Shown here: piece after piece, positions 28,224 to 36,861 of the stretch
Layout of the letters: the number at the start of each line of letters is the position of its first letter
Position numbering within the stretch: position 1 is the stretch's first letter
Assembly (NCBI RefSeq): GCF_900129985.1
Contig: NZ_FQXN01000001.1
Span: 62,001 to 126,000 of the forward strand
From: Thermosipho atlanticus DSM 15807
Lineage (GTDB): Bacteria > Thermotogota > Thermotogae > Thermotogales > Fervidobacteriaceae
Reading direction: 5' to 3'
DNA length: 64,000 nt
Notes under the pieces: generated by a model
Seen by the model: only the letters and a program-made list of their open reading frames with translations
Told to the model about the DNA's origin: nothing
Database searches by the model: none
Position numbers and translations under genes: made by a program

Positions 28224-29426
28224 GTGGACAAAATATTAGTTAACAAAGTTTTGAAAAAGCTTGCTACGAAATATGGAACTCCGTTACTTGTAATGGACTT
28301 GGAAGTAATAAAGGAAAATTACAAAAAGCTAATTAATAGCATAGAAAATAGCAAAGTGTATTATGCTATTAAAGCCAACTCCCATGTAGAAATAATTAAA
28401 ACTTTGAAAAAGCTTGGAAGTCATTTTGATGTTGCTTCGAGAGGGGAGATAGAAAAACTTTTGAGTTTAGGTGTCTCACCAAAGATGATGAGTTTTGGAA
28501 ATACTATAAAAAAGTCGAGTGATATAGAATTTGCATATAAAAATGGAGTAAAAATGTTTGCAGTTGATTCGGAAATGGAAATAGAAAAAATAGCTAAATA
28601 TGCTCCAGGTTCAGATATATATGTTAGGATAAGTACTAATGGGATGGAGAATGATGCTGATTGGCCATTGACAAGGAAGTTTGGGACAAGTGTTGATCAT
28701 GCAATTCAGTTGGTTGAATATGCATACAATAACGGGTTAAATCCTATAGGAGTAAGTTTTCATGTTGGTTCCCAAAATTACAATCCAAATAATTGGAGAG
28801 TTGCTATTAGAGAAGTTTCTGTGGTTTTTGAAGAAGCTAGAAGAAAAGGTATAGAGATGAACATGGTAAATACTGGTGGAGGAATGCCAATAAAATATTC
28901 GAAGGAAATACCATCTATAGAAGAAATATCCGAAGTTATTAATCAATCTGTAAGAGATTATTTAGGCGAGAATATAACTGTAATAGTTGAACCTGGCCGT
29001 TCAATGGTAGGTAATGCAGGTGTGATGATAGCATCTGTTATTTTAAGAAGTAAAAAAGGTGAAGAAAATTGGATTTATACCGATGTAGGGGTTTTTCATG
29101 GTTTAACAGAGACTATTCAGAATATCAGATATGAAATTTCTGTTGTTGGTAAAGAATTCGTTGAAAGTAAACAATTTGTTTTAGCAGGACCTACTTGCGA
29201 TAGTGTGGATGTGATGTATTATGATGCAAAACTTCCAAAAAATACAACTATTGGAGATTTAGTTGTATTTTACAATACAGGAGCTTACACAACAGAATAT
29301 GGTACGAACTTTAATGGAATATCTTCCCCAGAAGTAATTTTTCAGAATGGATTACTTTTGAAACAAAATTTAGAATATGCAGTAGAAGAAATTTTAAAAC
29401 AATCAGAGAAATATGATATGTTATAA
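28224..29426 (+). CDS. PLP-dependent ornithine/arginine-type decarboxylase (fold III)
   Basis: 400 residues from the GTG at 28224, preceded by GGGAGTGGGG; a TTG 30 bases upstream lacks a site. PLP Lys in VYYAIKANSH, HVGSQNYNPNNW, the GGG loop NTGGGMPI and EPGRSMVGNAGV are present, and PTCDSVDVMYYD carries the conserved Cys-Asp pair of the eukaryotic-type ornithine decarboxylase family. The exact substrate (ornithine, lysine or diaminopimelate) is not settled; the CDS motif favours ornithine-type polyamine synthesis. The TATAAT promoter of the tRNA overlaps its stop. Confidence 0.88.
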   Translation: MDKILVNKVLKKLATKYGTPLLVMDLEVIKENYKKLINSIENSKVYYAIKANSHVEIIKTLKKLGSHFDVASRGEIEKLLSLGVSPKMMSFGNTIKKSSDIEFAYKNGVKMFAVDSEMEIEKIAKYAPGSDIYVRISTNGMENDADWPLTRKFGTSVDHAIQLVEYAYNNGLNPIGVSFHVGSQNYNPNNWRVAIREVSVVFEEARRKGIEMNMVNTGGGMPIKYSKEIPSIEEISEVINQSVRDYLGENITVIVEPGRSMVGNAGVMIASVILRSKKGEENWIYTDVGVFHGLTETIQNIRYEISVVGKEFVESKQFVLAGPTCDSVDVMYYDAKLPKNTTIGDLVVFYNTGAYTTEYGTNFNGISSPEVIFQNGLLLKQNLEYAVEEILKQSEKYDML

Positions 29427-29427
29427 T
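29419..29427 (+). promoter_or_regulatory. Extended -10 promoter for tRNA-Leu
   Basis: TGTTATAAT, overlapping the stop codon of the decarboxylase gene; transcription would begin about 14 bases before the tRNA. Confidence 0.6.
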
Positions 29428-29447
29428 ATATTGTGGAATTGAGAAGT

Positions 29448-29533
29448 GCCGAGGTGGCGGAATTGGCAGACGCGCATGACTCAGGATCATGTGGGCATTG
29501 CCCGTGCGGGTTCAAATCCCGCCCTCGGCACCA
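29448..29533 (+). tRNA. tRNA-Leu (CAG)
   Basis: 86 bases with an encoded CCA. Acceptor stem GCCGAGG/CCTCGGC with discriminator A, anticodon loop CTCAGGA (anticodon CAG at 29482-29484), long variable arm TGGGCATTGCCCGT as in class II leucine tRNAs, and T-arm GCGGG-TTCAAAT-CCCGC. Reads CUG codons. Confidence 0.97.
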
Positions 29534-29534
29534 G

Positions 29535-29556
29535 TCCCGGGTTTTCCGGGATTTTT
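29535..29556 (+). terminator. Terminator of the tRNA-Leu gene
   Basis: 6-bp GC-rich stem TCCCGG/CCGGGA, five-base loop, five T. Immediately after the CCA end. Confidence 0.85.
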
Positions 29557-29580
29557 CATTAAGCTAGAAAGGTGGAAAAA

Positions 29581-30294
29581 GTGGATATAGTGAAATTGAA
29601 TGACTTAAATATAATAATTGGTAAAACAAATGATATTAGAAAAAGGATAGTTGAAAAAGTTATTAATGGAGAAAAAACATTTGTAGTTACTCTTAATGCT
29701 TCGATCTTGCTCAGAACTTTAAGAGATGCTTATTACAGAAAAATTGTTAATCACGCGAATTTTATAATACCTGATGGTTCAGGTATAGTTTGGGCCTTAA
29801 AAAGAAACAGGAATTTGTATACAGAAAGAGTAACGGGAATAGATACTATGATGTATCTATGTACCATCTCTAAAAAGTACAATTGGAAAGTTTATCTTTT
29901 GGGTTCTCAACCAATTGTTGTTGAAGAAGCGGCAAAAAAATTGAAAAAACAAGGGGTAAATGTGGTAGGATTTCATCATGGATACTTTAGAGAAGAGAAA
30001 ATTCCTAATGAAGAAATTGAAAAATTAAAACCAGATCTATTGTTTGTAGGAATGGGAGTCCCAAAACAAGAAAAATGGATTTACGAAAACTTTAACTTGC
30101 CATTTAAATTGGCCATGGGTGTTGGTGGAAGTTTTGATGTAATTTCAGGCAGGAAGAAAAGGGCTCCAATTATTTTTCAAAATTTACGTCTTGAGTGGTT
30201 CTACAGATGGTTACAATCTCCGATAAAAAAAAGGCATGTGCCACTTGAGATAATAAAATATTATTTTTTGGTAATTAGTGGGAAAATAAAATGA
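29581..30294 (+). CDS. WecG/TagA/CpsF-family glycosyltransferase
   Basis: 237 residues from the GTG at 29581, with AGAAAGGTGG five bases away; the GTG at 29572 is inside that site. Motifs [64 protein letters not shown] and [12 protein letters not shown] define the GT26 family, which adds ManNAc(A)-type sugars to lipid-linked intermediates. Fits with csaB and the nucleotide-sugar dehydrogenase elsewhere in the window. Coupled to rsmG by a four-base overlap. Confidence 0.92.
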   Translation: MDIVKLNDLNIIIGKTNDIRKRIVEKVINGEKTFVVTLNASILLRTLRDAYYRKIVNHANFIIPDGSGIVWALKRNRNLYTERVTGIDTMMYLCTISKKYNWKVYLLGSQPIVVEEAAKKLKKQGVNVVGFHHGYFREEKIPNEEIEKLKPDLLFVGMGVPKQEKWIYENFNLPFKLAMGVGGSFDVISGRKKRAPIIFQNLRLEWFYRWLQSPIKKRHVPLEIIKYYFLVISGKIK

Positions 30295-30920
30295 CGAAAG
30301 ATGAAATTATCAAAAATTATGTTTTAGAGATTATTAATGCACCTTTTAATTTGACAGCATTTAAAGATTTTGAGTTAGCTTATAATTTTCTTGCCATCGA
30401 TAGTTTAAAACCTCTCAAAAAAGAAGAAATAGGTGAAAATTTTTTAGATGTAGGAACTGGTGGAGGAGTTCCAGGGGTTTTTATTAATATATTTTATGAT
30501 GTTGAAGGGACTTTGATAGATTCGTCACTGAAGAAAATAAATTATGTGAAGACGATTTGTGAAAAGTTAGGTTTGAATAAATTAAAATTTGTTCATGGAA
30601 GAATTGAAGAACAGAGTACTTTTAAAGAAAAATTTGATTCAGTTTTTTCTAGAGCGGTTGCAGAACTAAGAGTTGTTTTGGAACTTACAGTTCCATTTGC
30701 AAAAAAGCATGGAAAAATCTTTTTGTACAAAGGAATTAATTACAAACAGGAATTAGAAAATGCAAAAAAAGCGATAGAAATATTGAAATTAAAATTAATA
30801 GACATAAGAGAATATAATATACTTGAGAAAAAAAGATATTTATTAGTTTTCGAAAAACAAGACATAACTCCCCCGAAATACCCCAGGAGATATTCGAAAA
30901 TATCCAAATTTCCTTTATGA
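30291..30920 (+). CDS. rsmG: 16S rRNA (guanine527-N7)-methyltransferase
   Basis: 209 residues. [14 protein letters not shown] is the SAM-binding loop and [16 protein letters not shown] the RsmG-specific motif. N-terminal [21 protein letters not shown] matches the usual start (NL T ... HLLDSL). Methylates 16S rRNA in the decoding region. Followed seven bases later by mnmE, a classic pairing (rsmG/gidB with mnmE). Confidence 0.95.
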   Translation: MTKDEIIKNYVLEIINAPFNLTAFKDFELAYNFLAIDSLKPLKKEEIGENFLDVGTGGGVPGVFINIFYDVEGTLIDSSLKKINYVKTICEKLGLNKLKFVHGRIEEQSTFKEKFDSVFSRAVAELRVVLELTVPFAKKHGKIFLYKGINYKQELENAKKAIEILKLKLIDIREYNILEKKRYLLVFEKQDITPPKYPRRYSKISKFPL

Positions 30921-30927
30921 AAGGAGA

Positions 30928-32259
30928 ATGACATTGCAAGATACAATTGCTGCGATTTCCACACCTAAAGGGACTGGAGCAATAGCAGTAATTAGGATAG
31001 ATGGAGAAAAAAGTCATGAGATCGCAAAGAAGCTTACTAAGTTAGATAAAATTGAATATCGAAGGGTTTATTACACAACTTTATGGTATAACAACGAAAT
31101 ACTTGACGATGTTAATATAGTATTTTATAAAACACCAAATTCTTATACAGGTAATGATCTTGTTGAGATTTATTGTCATGGTGGGATTTTAATTACTCAC
31201 AAAGTTTTAGATGTTATTTTGAATAGTGGGGCAAGATTGGCCGAACGAGGAGAATTTACAAAACGAGCTTTTTTGAATGGAAAACTTTCTTTAATACAGG
31301 CAGAGGCAATATATCAAATTATAGAAGCAAAAAGTGAACTTTCATTAAAAATTTCTCTTGAAAATTTAAAAGGAAGGCTTGGAGAAGAAATAAAATCATA
31401 CAGAGAAAAATTAATGAGAATATTAGCAGAAATAGAAGTTTCAATTGATTATCCTGATGATATCGATAGTGATATTGACATGATTTTAAAAGGGTTAAAT
31501 GAAATATATGAAACAATTAAGGAGAAGGTTGAAAAAAGTAAAAAAGGCTTGCATTTAAGTTCGGGAATTATTTTGACTATAGTAGGTAAACCAAATTCTG
31601 GAAAATCTACTTTACTTAATAGATTATTATATGAAGATAGAGCTATTGTAACTGATGTACCCGGTACAACAAGAGATGTAATAAAAGGAGAGATAGATAT
31701 AAAAGGGGTACATTTCATAATAGCTGATACTGCCGGGATTAGAAAAACTGATGATATGATTGAAAAAATTGGTATTGAAAGAAGTTTAAAGGAAATAAAA
31801 AAATCCGATTTAATATTGTTTGTTTTAGATGCTTCAACAGGCTTTACAAATGAAGATGAATATATTTATGAAAAAATCAAAGATTACAATTTTATCCCTG
31901 TATGGAATAAATGCGATTTAGGAAAGAAAATTGAAAGATTTCAAAAAGAGTCTGTGCAAATTAGTGCACTTTCAGGCGAAGGATTGAGAAATTTAGAAGA
32001 TAAAATTTTAGATAAGGTGAAAAATATAATAGAAAATGGAGAGTCTTCTCATGTAACTACGCAACGACAATTAGAAATTCTAGAAAGAGTAAAAATGTAT
32101 ATAAAAAGTGCATTAGATAATTTTGATTTTGGATATGAACTTGATATAATATCAATTGACATAAGAAAAGCTTTGGAAGAATTAGATTTATTGTCAGGGA
32201 AAAAGTTTAGTGAAGATTTATTAGATACCATTTTTTCAAATTTTTGTGTTGGCAAATAA
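30928..32259 (+). CDS. mnmE: tRNA modification GTPase MnmE
   Basis: 443 residues. N-terminal folate-binding domain (DTIAAISTPKGTGAIAVIRIDG), G domain inserted near residue 215 with P-loop GKPNSGKSTLLN, switch DVPGTTRDVIKGEI, DTAG and NKCD, and the C-terminal FCVGK with the catalytic Cys. With MnmG it modifies U34 of tRNAs. ATG with AAAGGAG upstream. A terminator hairpin follows but its T-tract is on the other strand, so it does not clearly end this gene. Confidence 0.97.
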   Translation: MTLQDTIAAISTPKGTGAIAVIRIDGEKSHEIAKKLTKLDKIEYRRVYYTTLWYNNEILDDVNIVFYKTPNSYTGNDLVEIYCHGGILITHKVLDVILNSGARLAERGEFTKRAFLNGKLSLIQAEAIYQIIEAKSELSLKISLENLKGRLGEEIKSYREKLMRILAEIEVSIDYPDDIDSDIDMILKGLNEIYETIKEKVEKSKKGLHLSSGIILTIVGKPNSGKSTLLNRLLYEDRAIVTDVPGTTRDVIKGEIDIKGVHFIIADTAGIRKTDDMIEKIGIERSLKEIKKSDLILFVLDASTGFTNEDEYIYEKIKDYNFIPVWNKCDLGKKIERFQKESVQISALSGEGLRNLEDKILDKVKNIIENGESSHVTTQRQLEILERVKMYIKSALDNFDFGYELDIISIDIRKALEELDLLSGKKFSEDLLDTIFSNFCVGK

Positions 32260-32399
32260 AAAAAAACACGGGCCTTTTTATGGCCCGCATAAAGCTGTGG
32301 GGGGTGTATCTCAAGGGGGATAGGGGGTTTCTCTTTCATAATGTTAACAGAATTTATGTTACAATGTTAGTCTTTCGAAAGTTTCTATTATGAACCATT
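32257..32399 (-). ncRNA. Candidate C-rich small RNA with intrinsic terminator
   Basis: On the minus strand, TTGAAA (32434-32429), 17 bases, TATCTT (32411-32406) could start an RNA near 32399. It carries three cytosine runs (complement of G-runs 32323-32327, 32315-32319, 32299-32304) separated by short A/T linkers, then a strong terminator hairpin with nine T. C-rich single-stranded runs are what RsaE- and CsfG-type RNAs use to pair with Shine-Dalgarno sequences. It could instead be the 3' tail of the decayed gene upstream. No homologue search was possible. Confidence 0.35.
32258..32287 (-). terminator. Minus-strand terminator facing mnmE
   Basis: Minus-strand stem CGGGCC/GGCCCG (32287-32282 with 32274-32269), seven-base loop, TG, then nine T. 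No T-tract on the plus strand, so it serves a minus-strand transcript. Confidence 0.8.
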
Positions 32400-33352
32400 T
32401 TTGTTAAGATAACTTTACTTACATAATATTTCAATTTTTGAAATTTTGTTTTCTGTTTTTCTATAGTATTTGACTTGATATTTTTAAAAAGGTTCAAAAA
32501 AAATGTGTTTTTTAGACTTTTTATCTACTACCAGTTTGTTTTGAAGTTAAATTTTTGAACTATCTAACAGGTTCTTGGTAATTCCTAGTTTTATATAAAC
32601 CCTCCGGGTCCAATAAACCCATGTACAAACCTTTTACCTCCAAATAAAGTAGATTTTATATTTTCAAAGATTTTAATTGAATACTTAAACCTTTCATTAA
32701 ATGCTACTATACGCCATATATAAACCATTAATTTTTCTCCTAATTCTAACTCTATAAATTGCTCCGAAAAATGAAATAGCAGCATGTTCATATCCGAGCA
32801 ATTTTATAAAGAAGAATCTTTCTCCTGCAAAAAACTTTTTAAACCACCAAATTTTGTATTAATATCTATAGAATCTTGAGTAGTTATAAACAAAATAAAT
32901 TGTACTAGCAAAAGTTCATTGTTCTCATTGATTTCTATATCTCCTGAGAGTTTGGGGCAAAGGAAATTTCAGGATTTATTTTTGCTGTATAGCTATTTAG
33001 AAGGAAATTTTCTCTTTTAAAAAACACGTTTAAATGCTTTCAAAAGACCTCTGGTTTATGTAGTTACCTCTATATTGCCTTTCATTGAAACCATGGTACC
33101 CGGTTCTGATATAATTATTTTCCCTAATTCCATTTTAATTTGCAAAATGCTATAAAAGCCTTTGAAATGGAGCTTGAAATTCATGTTTTTACCTCTTTTT
33201 GGCTATTTTAACATGTTTTAAAGTAGAAATGTAAAAATTAATAATGATGTTGAAGATGTAGTTATTTATATACAATTTTTTAATTTGTTTAACATTGTAT
33301 TATGTTAAAATAAAATTGTAAAGAAAGTTTATGGAATAAAGAGGTGAGGCTT
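32260..33352. other. 1.1-kb stretch without an intact gene
   Basis: Holds the candidate C-rich RNA with its terminator (32257-32399), the AIM24-type pseudogene (32560-33184) and a 7-6-7 inverted repeat TTAACAT-TGTATT-ATGTTAA (33289-33308) upstream of the glucosaminidase gene, where it could be an operator. The rest is AT-rich with nothing I can assign. Confidence 0.6.
32560..33184 (-). pseudogene. Decayed AIM24/TIGR00266-family gene
   Basis: Reading the minus strand from ATG 33184 (AGAGGT upstream) gives pieces of one protein with in-frame stops and frameshifts: MNFKLHFKGFYSILQIKMEL, SEPGTMVSMKGNIEVTT, stop, RGLLKAFKRVF, ..., FGGLKSFLQEK, ..., LELGEKLMVYIWRIVAFNER, FENIKSTLFGG, FIGPGG. After one more shift near 32600 it ends VYIKTRNYQEPVR and a stop at 32560. 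The order of motifs (EPGTMV, GGL, GPG-V-Y-TR) is that of the AIM24 family (PF01987). At least five lesions; total length equals an intact member. Confidence 0.78.
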
Positions 33353-34150
33353 TTGAAACGGCTGGCAATTATTTTAATTTTGACATTTATCTTAATTGTT
33401 ATTTTTGATTTATATTTTAATATTTCTTGGGATTTTAAAAGAGAATTTGTATATGTTATCCCTAATGAACTAACAATAGAATACGATTCTTGGAAAGAAT
33501 TGAAAGATTTTTTCGATGAGATTGGTTATAACTCACTGGAAGATCTTTCGAATATAAATATAATAGTTAAAAGATTTCCTGAAGATTTTAATGAAGCACC
33601 TACAAACGTGAGAAAAGAATTGTTTTTGAAAATTTTAGTTCCAATAATTAGAAAAGTTAATAGTGAAATAATGAGCGAAAGAAAGGAAATTTTAAAGGCT
33701 ATAAAGCAAAAAAATTCTAAAGTTCTAATGGAATATATGAAGAAATATGATGCTCAAAGTATTGATGATTTGTTACTGAAAGTTGATATTATACCTGAAG
33801 ATCTAGCTATTGCTCAAGCTGCAATTGAATCAGCTTGGGGGACAAGTAGATTTGCTCAAGAAGCTAATAATATTTTTGGTGAATGGACGTTTTCTCCAGG
33901 AACTGGCATAGTGCCGAAAAATAGGCCTTTAGGTGCAACTTACGAAATAGAAATTTTTGATGATCTTTTAGATTCAATGAGAAGTTATGCTTTGAATTTG
34001 AATAAATTGCCTTTTTATGAAGATTTTAGATTAATTAGAGCTGGCAAGAAAAAAGGCCATCCTGCTGATGGCCTTCTGCGTTATTCAGAATTGGGAGAAG
34101 AGTATGTAAAAATTGTAAAAATAGTGATGGAGCATCTTCCAGAATTATAA
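33353..34150 (+). CDS. Bax-type glucosaminidase (peptidoglycan hydrolase)
   Basis: 265 residues from the TTG at 33353 with AGAGGTGAGG before it; the GTG at 33344 overlaps that site. An N-terminal membrane anchor (LAIILILTFILIVIFDLYF) precedes a glucosaminidase domain with Glu159 in AQAAIESAWGTSRFA and NNIFGEWTF, as in the Bax/FlgJ-C (GH73) family. Likely cleaves the glycan of the cell wall from the periplasm. The last six bases overlap the 3' end of the convergent dehydrogenase gene, and that gene's terminator lies inside this coding region. Confidence 0.88.
   Translation: MKRLAIILILTFILIVIFDLYFNISWDFKREFVYVIPNELTIEYDSWKELKDFFDEIGYNSLEDLSNINIIVKRFPEDFNEAPTNVRKELFLKILVPIIRKVNSEIMSERKEILKAIKQKNSKVLMEYMKKYDAQSIDDLLLKVDIIPEDLAIAQAAIESAWGTSRFAQEANNIFGEWTFSPGTGIVPKNRPLGATYEIEIFDDLLDSMRSYALNLNKLPFYEDFRLIRAGKKKGHPADGLLRYSELGEEYVKIVKIVMEHLPEL
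34046..34075 (-). terminator. Terminator of the dehydrogenase gene inside the opposite coding region
   Basis: Perfect 9-bp inverted repeat AAGGCCATC/GATGGCCTT (34053-34061, 34067-34075), five-base loop, six T on the minus strand. It lies 70 bases past the dehydrogenase stop but within the glucosaminidase gene, where it encodes KKGHPADGLL. Confidence 0.75.
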
Positions 34151-35455
34151 TAATATTATTTTTTTTCTTTCTTTTACATCTTTAAGGACGTTTTTAGTAT
34201 CAAATATGAAAGGAACATTCTTGAGTATCTTTTCGTAATTTACTCCTACTGTGTGTCCTGCAGTAATAATTGCCCCATCCATGTTTTTTAGGATTTCATC
34301 ATTTAATTCAATAGAAGTATATGTTTTTCCATTATGTTCAAATTGGGGTATAAAAGGATCAAAATAATATATTTCAGCTTTTTTCTTTTCCAATATTTCT
34401 ATTACTTTTAATGCAGGACTTTCTCTAAGATCATCGATATTTCCTTTATATGCAATACCTAAAACTAGAATTTTTGCCCCATTAAGTGGTTTTTTATAAT
34501 CATTTAAAATATCTCCTAATCTTTGTACAACGTAATAGGGCATGTCATCAGCAATTTGACCTGCAACTTCAACCAACATGAGGTGTAGATCAAATTCTTT
34601 AGCTTTAAAGGCCAGATAAAATGGATCTATTGGAATACAATGACCTCCTATTCCAGGACCAGGGTAAAATGGCATATATCCAAATGGTTTAGTTGAAGCT
34701 GCTTCAATTACTTCCCAAATATTTACATTCATTTTTTCAGCAACTTTTGTCATTTCCTGAACAAGTGCTATATTAACTAGCCTAAAAGTATTTTCTAAAA
34801 TTTTTGACATTTCGGCAGTTTTGGGAGAGCTTACAGGAAAGACAGGTGCCTCTAGAACATTTTCATATAGGGCTCTAGCATGTAGGGTACATTTTTGAGT
34901 AACGCCTCCAACTACTTTAGGAGTATTTCTAGTTTTGAACCTGTTGTTTCCTGGATCAACTCTTTCTGGGCTGAAAGCAAGGTAAAAATCTTTACCGACT
35001 TTCAAACCAGATTTAAGAAGTATAGGTAATACAATTTCTTCTGTTGTTCCTGGATAAGTTGTACTTTCAAGAATAATAAGTTGTTCTTTTCTAAGCCTTT
35101 TAGCAATGTCTTCTGAAGTTTGAATTATATAACTTAAATCTGGTTGTTTAAATTTGTCCAGTGGAGTAGGAACGCAAATGCTGATAACATCACAATCGCT
35201 GAGTTTATCAAAATTTGTAGTTGCAGTGATTAAACCTTTATTTACAAGTTCTCTTAATTCTTCATCGTCAACATCACCAATATAATTGATACCTTTATTG
35301 ATAAGATCAACTCTTTTTTGTTGAATATCAAATCCAATGACTTTATATCCTGCTCTAGCTTTTTCAACTGCTAAAGGAAGCCCAACATAACCTAATCCCA
35401 TAACTCCTACAATAGCAGTTTTTTCTTGTATTTTGTTGTACAATGCATTCACCAT
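34145..35455 (-). CDS. UDP-N-acetylmannosamine/UDP-glucose-type nucleotide-sugar dehydrogenase
   Basis: 436 residues from the ATG at 35455 (AGGAGGG upstream). Rossmann GVMGLGYVGLPLAVEKARAG, ESTTYPGTTEE, FSPERVDPGN, catalytic Cys in GPGIGGHCIPIDPFYL, and the C-terminal LGIAYKGNIDDLRESPALKVIEIL. It oxidises the C6 hydroxyl of a UDP-sugar to the uronate. The motif set fits the WecC/WbpA/TuaD family; UDP-ManNAc is a guess supported by the TagA-type transferase at 29581. Promoter and an inverted repeat lie upstream. Confidence 0.93.
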   Translation of the reverse strand: MVNALYNKIQEKTAIVGVMGLGYVGLPLAVEKARAGYKVIGFDIQQKRVDLINKGINYIGDVDDEELRELVNKGLITATTNFDKLSDCDVISICVPTPLDKFKQPDLSYIIQTSEDIAKRLRKEQLIILESTTYPGTTEEIVLPILLKSGLKVGKDFYLAFSPERVDPGNNRFKTRNTPKVVGGVTQKCTLHARALYENVLEAPVFPVSSPKTAEMSKILENTFRLVNIALVQEMTKVAEKMNVNIWEVIEAASTKPFGYMPFYPGPGIGGHCIPIDPFYLAFKAKEFDLHLMLVEVAGQIADDMPYYVVQRLGDILNDYKKPLNGAKILVLGIAYKGNIDDLRESPALKVIEILEKKKAEIYYFDPFIPQFEHNGKTYTSIELNDEILKNMDGAIITAGHTVGVNYEKILKNVPFIFDTKNVLKDVKERKKIILL

Positions 35456-35475
35456 TTCAATCCCTCCTGGTTGTT

Positions 35476-35506
35476 TATTCATTCACTGACTGAATAAATT
35501 ATACCA
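35476..35506 (-). promoter_or_regulatory. Extended -10 promoter and inverted repeat for the dehydrogenase gene
   Basis: Minus-strand TGGTATAAT (35506-35498), followed at once by TATTCA-N9-TGAATA (35476-35496), an inverted repeat between promoter and ribosome site. It shares TGACTGAAT with the radical SAM operator at 42638. A repressor site is likely; which protein binds is unknown. Confidence 0.5.
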
Positions 35507-35668
35507 CAAATTTTTAAGTTTGGTTTTGTTCCAAGTATTTGAACAATTTTTTGCGATGTTTTTAACACAACAGTTAACAATTAAATCAAATTGTAAACAC
35601 GGAAAATAAGATTAAATTGCTTTAAGGTCTAATATTTGAAAATATTACAAAAAATCTTTTGTTTACAC

Positions 35669-35697
35669 TTGACAGTTCATGTTAATTATTGTAAAAT
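35669..35697 (+). promoter_or_regulatory. Promoter of the liv operon
   Basis: Perfect TTGACA (35669-35674), 17-base spacer, TAAAAT (35692-35697), 35 bases before the livJ ATG. Among the best promoters in the window. Confidence 0.78.
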
Positions 35698-35731
35698 AAT
35701 CGTAATTACTTCTTTAAGAGGAGGGGATACT

Positions 35732-36850
35732 ATGAAAAAACTTATTATTTCGCTGCTCGTTTTATTTATTGTTGTTTCAGGTTTTTCAACGATAAAGATC
35801 GGTGCTGTTTTACCTGTGACAGGAGGTATTTCTGCATTTGGACAATTGGTTTGGGAAGGCGTTCAACTTGCACATGAACAAATTTCAAGTGTACTTGGTG
35901 AGGAGATTCAATTAGTTTTAGTAGATAACAGAAGTGAAAAAACCGAAGCAGCAAATGCTGTTTCGAGGGCAATAGACAGAGAACATGTTGTGGCAATTAT
36001 TGGAGAAGTTGCAAGTTCTCATTCTCTTGCTGGTGGTCAGATAGCCGAAGATAAAAAAGTACCGATGATATCACCTTCTTCCACAAATCCATTAGTTACA
36101 GAGGGGAAAAAATTTGTATCTAGAGTTTGTTTTACTGATCCATTCCAAGGAGGAGCTTTGGCTGTTTTCTCTTATGAAAAACTTGGTGTAAGAAAAGTAG
36201 CGGTTTTTGTTGATTTTGAACAAGATTATAGTGTTGGACTTTCAAATTTCTTTATTGAAACTTTTACAAAATTAGGCGGTCAAGTGAAAAAAATATTCTA
36301 TAAAACTGGTGATCAAGAATTCAGTGCACAAATCACACAAGCACTTTCTTATGGTGCAGATGCAATTCTTGTAACAGGTTATTATCCAGAGATTGCTTTA
36401 GTTGCTCAGCAAGCAAAAATGTTGGGATTTTCTGGGAAAATTTTAGCAGGTGATGGAGCGGATGCTCCTGAATTAGTTCAAATTGGTGGAGAAGCTGTAG
36501 AGGGAATATACTTCACTACCCATTTCCATCCTGATGCTAAAGTAACTGATAAGTCTAAAGAATTTGTGGACCTTTTTGTTAAGAAATATGGAAAGAAACC
36601 TTCAACTTTGGCTGCACTTGGTTACGATGCATATATGATACTGGTTGATGCTATTAAGAGAGCTGGTAAGGCAGATCCTGTATTAATAGCTCAAGAAATT
36701 AGAAAAACAAAAAATTTTGAAGGGGTAACTGGTATTATAACGATCGATGAACATGGGAATGCATTAAAATCAGTCATTGTTGATGTTGTGAAAAATGGAA
36801 ACTTTGAATTTGAAACGGTTATTAATCCTGATCAATTTGTGGATAAGTAA
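35732..36850 (+). CDS. livJ: Branched-chain amino acid ABC transporter substrate-binding protein
   Basis: 372 residues from the ATG at 35732 (GAGGAGGGG upstream). A signal peptide without lipobox Cys (LIISLLVLFIVVSGFS) leads into IKIGAVLPVTGGISAFGQ and the LivJ/PBP type I fold (DNRSEKTEAANAVSRAI; PMISPSSTNPLVTEG). Delivers a branched-chain or similar amino acid to LivHMGF, whose four genes follow in order. A terminator-like hairpin separates it from livH. Confidence 0.95.
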   Translation: MKKLIISLLVLFIVVSGFSTIKIGAVLPVTGGISAFGQLVWEGVQLAHEQISSVLGEEIQLVLVDNRSEKTEAANAVSRAIDREHVVAIIGEVASSHSLAGGQIAEDKKVPMISPSSTNPLVTEGKKFVSRVCFTDPFQGGALAVFSYEKLGVRKVAVFVDFEQDYSVGLSNFFIETFTKLGGQVKKIFYKTGDQEFSAQITQALSYGADAILVTGYYPEIALVAQQAKMLGFSGKILAGDGADAPELVQIGGEAVEGIYFTTHFHPDAKVTDKSKEFVDLFVKKYGKKPSTLAALGYDAYMILVDAIKRAGKADPVLIAQEIRKTKNFEGVTGIITIDEHGNALKSVIVDVVKNGNFEFETVINPDQFVDK

Positions 36851-36861
36851 TAAATTTCTAG

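Noticed and set aside
32295-32330. G-rich plus-strand stretch read as a ribosome site for a plus-strand gene
   Set aside because: No open reading frame of meaningful size starts after it on the plus strand.
32049-32339. Minus-strand reading frame across the mnmE 3' end
   Set aside because: It has no ribosome site, overlaps the strongly supported mnmE gene and its sequence looks like no protein; the start region is the C-rich segment assigned to the candidate RNA.
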